Notes under the pieces: model-generated
Database searches by the model: none
What the model was told of the DNA's origin: nothing
Seen by the model: the letters and a program-made list of their open reading frames with translations, nothing else
DNA from: JACQXM01 sp964569425
GTDB taxonomy: Bacteria > Planctomycetota > Phycisphaerae > UBA1845
Assembly (NCBI GenBank): GCA_964569425.1
Contig: CAZMVD010000071.1
Span: 1-19,903, forward strand
Direction of reading: 5' to 3'
DNA length: 19,903 nucleotides
Part shown: positions 14,523 to 19,903 of the stretch, in pieces
Numbering within the stretch: position 1 is the first letter of the stretch
Layout of the letters: every line of letters begins with the position of its first letter
Position numbers and translations under genes: made by a program

Positions 14523-16097
14523 TCAGTCGAGCGTGCCGAGTTGATCTTCGATGGCGCGGAGGGCGCGCTGGTCTCTCAGGATGGCGAGTGCCGCGTTGAT
14601 GTCACTGCCGTAGTCGCGATCGGCGTCGGCGTGGGGGATGGTGCGGCGGATTTCGGCGTGGGCGAGGCGGGGACCCAAGCCCGGCTTGAGCGGCGCGCGG
14701 AAGTCGAGCGCTTGCGCAGCGCAGAGCTGCTCGATGGCCAGCACAGTTTCGGCATTTTCCAGCACCTGCCGGCACTTCACCGCGGCGCGGGCGCCCATAC
14801 TCACGTGGTCTTCCTGCCCCAGCGAGGTGGGGATTGAATCGACCGAGGCGGGGGTGCACAGCCCCTTGTTCTCGCTGACCAGCGCCGCGGCGGTGTACTG
14901 GGGAATCATCAACCCGCTGTTGATGCCCGTATCGTTCATCAGCAGCTCCGGCAGGCCGGCCGCACCGCCCAGCAGCAGATAGGTCCGCCGCTCGCTGATC
15001 GACGCAAGTTCCGCCAGCGCGATGGCGAGATAGTCGAGGACCAGTGCCAGCGGCTGTCCGTGGAACAGCCCACCGCTGATGACCTCGTCGCCGTCCAAGA
15101 TCACCGGATTGTCGGTGACGGCGTTGATCTCGGTTTCGACGACCTGTTCGGCGTGGCGCAGCGCATCGCGAGAGGCGCCGTGGACCTGAGGCACGCAACG
15201 CAGCGAGTAGGGATCCTGCACGCGGTTGCATTGCGCGTGGGAAGGGAGGATTTCGCTCTCGGCCATGAGGCGCACGACGTTGGACGCCGATTCCAGCGCG
15301 CCGGGATGGGGGCGGAGGCGTTGGAGGCGTTCATCGAAGGGTTTGATGCTGCCCATGAGTCCTTCCAGGGTCATGGTAGCGATGAGGTCGGCGTGTTTGG
15401 CGAGTCGGCGGGCGCGGACGCAGACTTCCGCGGCGTAGGCGGCCATGAACTGGGTGCCGTTGATGAGCGCCAGTCCTTCCTTGGGTCCGAGGGTGACGGG
15501 CTCGAGGCCGCAACGAGAAAGGGCCTCGCGCGCGGGCAGGATCTGCTCCTGGTGCACAACGCGGCCTTCGCCGATGAGGGGCAACACCAGATGCGCCAGC
15601 GGCGCCAGGTCGCCGCTGGCGCCGAGCGAGCCCTGCGTAGGGACGACGGGCAGCAGGTCGTGTTTAAGCATGCGGCGCAGGGCGTCGACCGTTGCGAGTG
15701 ACACGCCGCTGACGCCATGGGTGAGGGCGTGGAGTTTGAAGAGCATCATCCAGCGGACGACGTCGGGGGGCGCGGGCGGGCCCACGCCCACTGCGTGCGA
15801 GCGGAGCAGATTGACTTGCAGGGTGCGCAACTGGTCCGGTGGGATGTGTTTGGTGCACAAGTGGCCGAAGCCGGTGTTGATGCCGTACGCGGCGACTTGC
15901 CCCGCCGCGATTCGCGTCACGGCTTCGTGCCCCTGCGCGATGCGGGCGCGGACGCTGTCGTGCAGGTGCGTGCAGAGCGGCTTGCCGAGCCATTCGTCCA
16001 GTTGGCTGATTCGCAGCGGCGTGCCGTCGAGCGCGGGGTGGAGGGCGTTCGCCGGGTGGCCGTGCGCGGAGCCCGATTCGGTGTGCTTAGCGGTCAT
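14523..16097 (-). CDS. hutH: histidine ammonia-lyase
   Basis: A 524-residue lyase of the MIO-cofactor family that deaminates L-histidine to urocanate, the first step of histidine degradation. The MIO-forming Ala160-Ser161-Gly162 lies in TQGSLGASGDLAPLAH. The active-site Tyr71 lies in YGINTGFG (71-78). Downstream signatures include KEGLALINGTQFM, QDPYSLRCVPQVHG and SGLMIPQYTAAALVSENK. Length is normal (about 500-530). I place the start at ATG 16097 rather than ATG 16106, because the latter overlaps the likely -10 box. No hutU, hutI or hutG lies nearby, so the rest of the pathway must be elsewhere. Aromatic-amino-acid lyase activity is less likely, given the overall HutH resemblance. Confidence 0.94.
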   Translation of the reverse strand: MTAKHTESGSAHGHPANALHPALDGTPLRISQLDEWLGKPLCTHLHDSVRARIAQGHEAVTRIAAGQVAAYGINTGFGHLCTKHIPPDQLRTLQVNLLRSHAVGVGPPAPPDVVRWMMLFKLHALTHGVSGVSLATVDALRRMLKHDLLPVVPTQGSLGASGDLAPLAHLVLPLIGEGRVVHQEQILPAREALSRCGLEPVTLGPKEGLALINGTQFMAAYAAEVCVRARRLAKHADLIATMTLEGLMGSIKPFDERLQRLRPHPGALESASNVVRLMAESEILPSHAQCNRVQDPYSLRCVPQVHGASRDALRHAEQVVETEINAVTDNPVILDGDEVISGGLFHGQPLALVLDYLAIALAELASISERRTYLLLGGAAGLPELLMNDTGINSGLMIPQYTAAALVSENKGLCTPASVDSIPTSLGQEDHVSMGARAAVKCRQVLENAETVLAIEQLCAAQALDFRAPLKPGLGPRLAHAEIRRTIPHADADRDYGSDINAALAILRDQRALRAIEDQLGTLD

Positions 16098-16104
16098 GGG
16101 CGGC

Positions 16105-16110
16105 ATTATA
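16105..16110 (-). promoter_or_regulatory. hutH -10 box, leaderless configuration
   Basis: A perfect TATAAT on the minus strand ends 7 nt before the A of ATG 16097. A normal transcription start would therefore fall on or beside the start codon, giving a leaderless mRNA. No good -35 hexamer is visible 16-18 bp upstream. Confidence 0.5.
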
Positions 16111-16263
16111 GCCGACGGCGCGCCGCGTGCAGCGACCGCCTGGGAGTCCAGAACGGTGTCTTTCGCGTCGTCGTGGTTTCACAACCGGCTGAAAGCGATG
16201 CGCAGACCGGGGGCGGTGTTTAGTCTGAATCGGATTCGGCGAGTGAATCGCGTTTTGGAGGGA

Positions 16264-16803
16264 TTACCACAAGGTGGGAGAAGCCAGCCGGGGGAAGAAA
16301 TGGATCAATGTGTGCAGTACGGCCACGGTGTACAGCCCAGCCACGACGTCATCGCCGACCACGCCCCACCCGCCGGGCCAGTGATCTTCGACGTGCCGCG
16401 CAGGCCAGATTTTGAGAATATCTATGGCCCGTTCCAGGAAGAAGGCTCCCGCCGCGAGCGGCCAGGTGAAGGGCAGAAAGGCCACGGCGATCAGGAATCC
16501 GACGAGTTCGTCCCAGACCAGGGCGCGGCTGTCCTTCTCGCCGAGCAGCCGATCGCCGGCCTGATGGATCGCAACCGACGCCAGCGTGAAGAGCACCACG
16601 CCCGCGGTATAGACGACGGGAGATAATCCTCGGGTCGCCCAGAAAAGCGGGATTCCGATCACCGCGACGGTGATCGTTCCGGAAGCGGGCATGCGCCCGA
16701 GGGGGCCGCACCCTCCGATCACCAACAGGCATCGTTGTGCGGTGCTCAAGGCGGTTGTGGGCGAAGGCGGCGATCCACGCTCAGATGGCGAGCGCGGCGG
16801 CAC
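16264..16803 (-). CDS. pgpA: phosphatidylglycerophosphatase A
   Basis: A 179-residue membrane phosphatase that makes phosphatidylglycerol from its phosphate precursor. The PgpA hallmarks are present. GGCGPLGRMPASGT (30-43) matches the G-G-P-PGT entry motif. KDSRALVWDELVGFLIA holds D98-E99, and RAIDILKIWPARHVEDHWPGG holds D128. WGVVGDDVVAGLYT holds D151-D152. Several hydrophobic helices separate these motifs. The start is uncertain. GTG 16803 gives a tail of ~28 residues before the first motif, similar to E. coli PgpA; TTG 16749 is an alternative, and the frame stays open further upstream. No Shine-Dalgarno site decides it. The gene lies 166 bp upstream of hutH on the same strand. Confidence 0.85.
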   Translation of the reverse strand: MPPRSPSERGSPPSPTTALSTAQRCLLVIGGCGPLGRMPASGTITVAVIGIPLFWATRGLSPVVYTAGVVLFTLASVAIHQAGDRLLGEKDSRALVWDELVGFLIAVAFLPFTWPLAAGAFFLERAIDILKIWPARHVEDHWPGGWGVVGDDVVAGLYTVAVLHTLIHFFPRLASPTLW

Positions 16804-17172
16804 GGAGCTGGCTATCGATTGGTCATCGGGGTTGTGGTTGGCAGTGTTGTTATTCAAGCGTTTTCGGCCTTTTCGCTGGAGCGCGGCGGCGCAACGTACG
16901 ATGCGCGCGTGAAGCCTCATTCGGCAATTTCGTGTGGACGATAAGCCAGTAACGTGCCCGTAACAAGGGCATTGGCAGGTTGAATGACACAACCGACATC
17001 CAGTATAACCACCGATGAACCATGAGATCGAATGAACGGTTCGTGCTCGCCGGGAAGGACTCCCGATTGTCCCGGCGGGTGGGCACATCATCGGTTTTGC
17101 GGTGGGAATCATCGGAGTGTGGACGGAACGGATTGGACACGAGTCATGAGGTCACTGGCGAGGAACAAGAAC
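16804..17172. other. divergent intergenic region and long 5' leader
   Basis: This is the 369-bp spacer between pgpA (minus) and the DUF1573-thioredoxin gene (plus). It holds a plausible plus-strand promoter at 16980-17009 and then about 155 nt of untranslated leader with no recognised riboswitch. I found no convincing pgpA promoter, and the true pgpA start may lie inside this region. Confidence 0.5.
16980..17009 (+). promoter_or_regulatory. promoter for the DUF1573-thioredoxin gene
   Basis: TTGAAT (16980-16985, 4/6) and TATAAC (17004-17009, 5/6 to -10) are spaced by 18 bp. Transcription starting near 17016 would give a leader of about 157 nt to ATG 17173. Confidence 0.45.
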
Positions 17173-19824
17173 ATGAGGACAGGTATGAGAAACAGTGTGG
17201 CGGGTAAGCGGTTCGTCGTATTGGCGGCGGCATTGGCCATGATCGGCGCCTGGCTGCCGGCGGTGGACGCGTTCGCCAAGCCGGACGAGCGCGGCCGCGG
17301 GAAGATGATTCCGGCGGAGATGCCTCAGGCGGGCAACCCGCAGGCACAGGAACCCGCCAAGGCGGCGGCGGTGCCCGATGGGCCTATTCCCGTTGCGAAG
17401 TGCGATGAGCCGGTGCACGACTTCGGTGAGACCTGGATGGGCCCCACGCTGATGCACAGCTTTGTGGTCAAGAATGAAGGCCAGTCGCCGCTTCAGATTG
17501 TCAAGGTCAAGCCGGCGTGCGGCTGCACGATTGCGGGCCAGCATCCTTCGACGATCGCCCCCGGGGAGTCGGGCTCGTTTCCGTTCTCGGTGGCGAGCAC
17601 CAAGCTGCGCGGCCGGTTTGAGAAGGCGATTACCATCCAGACCAACGACCCGGTGAATCCGGATCTGCGGTTGAAGGTGGCGGGCGTGGTGAAGCGCTAT
17701 GTGGACGTGCTGCCTACCAATGCCATCTTCGGAAAGATTGCGGGCGATGAGCCGCAGGAGCGGGTGCTCAAGATTTCGAACAACACCGACAATAAGCTCG
17801 AACTCAAGGTGGAACCGGCGTCCGTCGGTCCGTTCAAGTTCGCCCTGGTCGAAACGATGCCGGGGAAGGAGTTTGAACTGAAGGTCAACATGACTCCTCC
17901 GTACACCCCGGGCGATTATCGCCACGAGGTGACGCTGACGTCGAACGTTTCGGAGCAGGCGAGCATTTCGGTCACGGCCACGGCGCAGATTCCGCAGCGG
18001 CTGGAGATTCAGCCTTCGACGTTGACGCTGAATCCGGCGACGACGGCGGATCGTCCGTACGTGCGTCCGCTGCGTTTCACCAATTACGGGACGCGCCCGG
18101 TGAAGGTGATGGAGGCGGGTGCGACGGATCCGGTGCTCAAGGTGGCACTCAATGAGCGGACGGAGGGCAAGGCGTACACGATCAACGTGGAGATTCCGGC
18201 GGGCTACACGCAGCCGTCGCCCGGCGCTCAGTTGGTGCTCAAGACCGACGACCCGGACATGCCGACCATCAACATTCCGATCGTGGCTTCGCCCACGCCG
18301 CAGACCGCGCAACAGCAACCGCCACAGCGGCCTGCGCAGCAGCTTGTCGGGCAGCCAGCCGGGGCATTTGCCAGTGCCACGACTGAAGGCAAGCCGGTGA
18401 CGAACGATGCGCTGAAGGACTCGGTCGCGGTGCTCAATTTCTGGGCGCCGAATTGCGGGTTCTGCAAGAAGCAGATTCCCACGGTGGAGAAGGTTCGCCA
18501 GCAGTATGAAGGCAAGGGCGTTCGCTTCATCGCGGTCAGCCAGACGATGCGCAAGACGTTCAGCGATGAGGAAGTCAAAGACGTGCTCAAGGGCACGGGT
18601 TACCAGGGGGAGCTGGCCATCGACCACGGCAACAGCGTCGGCCCGGTGTTCCAGGCGAGCAGCTATCCGACGATGGTTGTGCTGGGCAAGACGGGGCGCA
18701 TTGAGGCGGTGAACATCGGGGCTGCGCCCGACCTGGAAACCAAGCTGAAGGGACAGATCGATGCGCTACTGGCCGGGCGGCCCGTTCCGCAGGATGCGCC
18801 CACGCCGCCGACGCCCCCCACGCCGCCGACGCCGCAGCCCACACCCGCGGATTCGCTGGTGGGCAAGCCGGCGCCGACGTTCTCGGCGACGACCACGGAA
18901 GGCAAGCCGTTCTCGAACGAGACCTTGAAGCAGGCGGTGACGGTCGCTGACTTCTGGGCGGCCAACTGCGGCTTCTGCAAGAAGCAACTGCCCGTGGTGG
19001 AGAAGGTTCGCCAGGAGTATGAGTCGAAGGGCGTGCGGTTTGTTGCGGTTCAGCAGACCATGCGTCAGCCGCTTCCCGATGCCCAGATCATGGAAGTGCT
19101 CAAGTCCACGGGCTATGCCGGGGAAGTGCTTATGGACCCGAACAACACGCTCGGGCCGATGTTCGGTGCGTCGGGCTTCCCGACGATGGTGGTGTTCGGC
19201 AAGGACGGCAAGGTCGGCGCGATCAACGTGGGCGCGATGGCGGACCTTGAAACGCGCATGAAGGCGCAATTGGACGCTTTGCTCGCCGGCAAGCCGATTC
19301 CGGCGGAGTATGCTCAGGCCCCCGCGCGGCAGCAGCAGCAGCGCCCGGTCGAAGGGCTGGTGGGCAAGAAGGCGCCGGAGTTCACCATCAACACGACGGC
19401 GGGCAAGCCGTTGGGCACGTCCGACTTCGGCAAGCACCCGGCGACGGTGCTGAACTTTGTGGCTCCGAATTGCGGGTTCTGCAAGAAGACGGCGCCGATT
19501 GTGGAAGGTGTTCGCCAGCAGTATGAGGCCAAGGGTGTGCGCTTCGTGAACGTGGTTCAGACCATGCGGCAGGAGTTTTCGACGGAGGACGCGGCCAAGA
19601 TTTTCAAGGAGGCGGGCTCCAACCTTGAAATGGCGCACGATCCCAAGAACGAGATCGGCGGCAAGTTCATGGCCAGCGGTTTCCCCACCATGGTCATCGT
19701 GGACAAGGACGGCAACGTGTCGGCGGTGCACGTCGGCGCCAAGGCCGACCTGGAAACGGCGATGAAGGGCAATCTCGATTCGCTCATCGCCAAGGGCTCG
19801 GCGAGCGCCCAGCCCAAGGGTTGA
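17173..19824 (+). CDS. secreted DUF1573 protein with three tandem thioredoxin-like domains
   Basis: An 883-residue exported protein. A signal peptide (RFVVLAAALAMIGAWLPAVDAFA, read in part) is followed by a Pro/Ala/Gln linker. A DUF1573 domain covers about residues 75-165, with VHDFGE, the CGCT motif at C116-C118 and the tail TIQTNDP. Two more beta-sandwich-like segments run to about residue 375. Three TlpA/AhpC-like thioredoxin domains follow, each with NCGFCKK: C428/C431, C599/C602 and C767/C770. Each also has a cis-proline motif (SYPTMVV, GFPTMVV, GFPTMVI). Linkers are proline/threonine- or glutamine-rich. The usual Trp before CxxC is Asn in all three. It probably acts in periplasmic disulfide chemistry; the partner is unknown. 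ATG 17173 has GAGGA 9 nt upstream; ATG 17149 and 17185 are alternatives. Confidence 0.88.
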   Translation: MRTGMRNSVAGKRFVVLAAALAMIGAWLPAVDAFAKPDERGRGKMIPAEMPQAGNPQAQEPAKAAAVPDGPIPVAKCDEPVHDFGETWMGPTLMHSFVVKNEGQSPLQIVKVKPACGCTIAGQHPSTIAPGESGSFPFSVASTKLRGRFEKAITIQTNDPVNPDLRLKVAGVVKRYVDVLPTNAIFGKIAGDEPQERVLKISNNTDNKLELKVEPASVGPFKFALVETMPGKEFELKVNMTPPYTPGDYRHEVTLTSNVSEQASISVTATAQIPQRLEIQPSTLTLNPATTADRPYVRPLRFTNYGTRPVKVMEAGATDPVLKVALNERTEGKAYTINVEIPAGYTQPSPGAQLVLKTDDPDMPTINIPIVASPTPQTAQQQPPQRPAQQLVGQPAGAFASATTEGKPVTNDALKDSVAVLNFWAPNCGFCKKQIPTVEKVRQQYEGKGVRFIAVSQTMRKTFSDEEVKDVLKGTGYQGELAIDHGNSVGPVFQASSYPTMVVLGKTGRIEAVNIGAAPDLETKLKGQIDALLAGRPVPQDAPTPPTPPTPPTPQPTPADSLVGKPAPTFSATTTEGKPFSNETLKQAVTVADFWAANCGFCKKQLPVVEKVRQEYESKGVRFVAVQQTMRQPLPDAQIMEVLKSTGYAGEVLMDPNNTLGPMFGASGFPTMVVFGKDGKVGAINVGAMADLETRMKAQLDALLAGKPIPAEYAQAPARQQQQRPVEGLVGKKAPEFTINTTAGKPLGTSDFGKHPATVLNFVAPNCGFCKKTAPIVEGVRQQYEAKGVRFVNVVQTMRQEFSTEDAAKIFKEAGSNLEMAHDPKNEIGGKFMASGFPTMVIVDKDGNVSAVHVGAKADLETAMKGNLDSLIAKGSASAQPKG

Positions 19825-19840
19825 TTCGACAATATGCGGA

Positions 19841-19875
19841 GGTACCCGCAACCGCGCGGTGCGGTTGCGGGTACC
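19841..19875 (+). terminator. strong hairpin terminator after the DUF1573-thioredoxin gene
   Basis: GGTACCCGCAACCGC (19841-19855) and GCGGTTGCGGGTACC (19861-19875) form a perfect 15-bp stem with a 5-nt loop, 17 bp after the stop codon. Only a short TTT follows, so termination efficiency is uncertain. Confidence 0.75.
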
Positions 19876-19903
19876 ATCCTTTGCGAGCACCGGCGGCGGT
19901 TTT

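Noticed and set aside
14362..16803. pgpA-hutH-MBOAT as one histidine-utilisation operon
   Set aside because: Gaps of 160-166 bp, a separate hutH promoter element and unrelated functions argue against a single pathway operon.
17152..19890. Two long minus-strand frames opposite the DUF1573-thioredoxin gene
   Set aside because: They mirror a well-supported coding frame; their composition (Arg/His/Leu rich) is typical of antisense in high-GC genes.
1..19903. CRISPR array, rRNA, complete insertion sequence or integrase
   Set aside because: No regularly spaced repeats, rRNA-like segments or transposase/integrase motifs were seen on either strand.

Overview
The window looks like chromosomal DNA of a high-GC Gram-negative bacterium, most likely a planctomycete (Planctomycetota/PVC group). 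The evidence is a PEP-CTERM exported protein, a secreted DUF1573 protein fused to thioredoxin domains, and hairpin-forming intergenic repeats of a kind I associate with planctomycete genomes. The phylum is inferred from gene content and style; no marker gene was compared.

Layout. 1-4100: tRNA-Thr(CGU), a small unknown gene and a large SNF2-family helicase, all on the minus strand. 4130-5514: a small, lower-GC defence patch holding the broken 5' end of what looks like an MmeI-type restriction/methylase gene, then a putative structured small RNA and an Abi_2 (AbiD/AbiF-type HEPN) gene. 5515-6272: about 760 bp without a gene, rich in inverted repeats. 6273-8966: TerC membrane protein, a PGPGW-like membrane protein, a zinc-ribbon membrane protein and mutY, all on the plus strand. 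9015-9419: DUF454 (YbaN-like) protein, minus strand. 9807-11354: a PEP-CTERM protein made of two fused tandem copies. 11333-11780: hairpin and direct repeats. 11899-13392: hisS with a TTG start. 13427-16803, minus strand: MBOAT-type acyltransferase, histidine ammonia-lyase and PgpA. 17173-19824: DUF1573 protein with three thioredoxin domains, followed by a strong hairpin at the window end.

The most interesting locus is 4469-4602. A promoter is followed by a compact RNA that ends in a terminator. The first 15 nt after the promoter are complementary at 13 of 15 positions to the Shine-Dalgarno region of the downstream Abi toxin-like gene. The terminator arm can also be displaced by a second, 14-bp hairpin. 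This has the shape of an RNA-controlled HEPN toxin or abortive-infection system.

Most other genes are housekeeping: base-excision repair, histidyl-tRNA charging, histidine catabolism and phospholipid synthesis. The PEP-CTERM and DUF1573-thioredoxin proteins are envelope-directed and show recent internal duplication.
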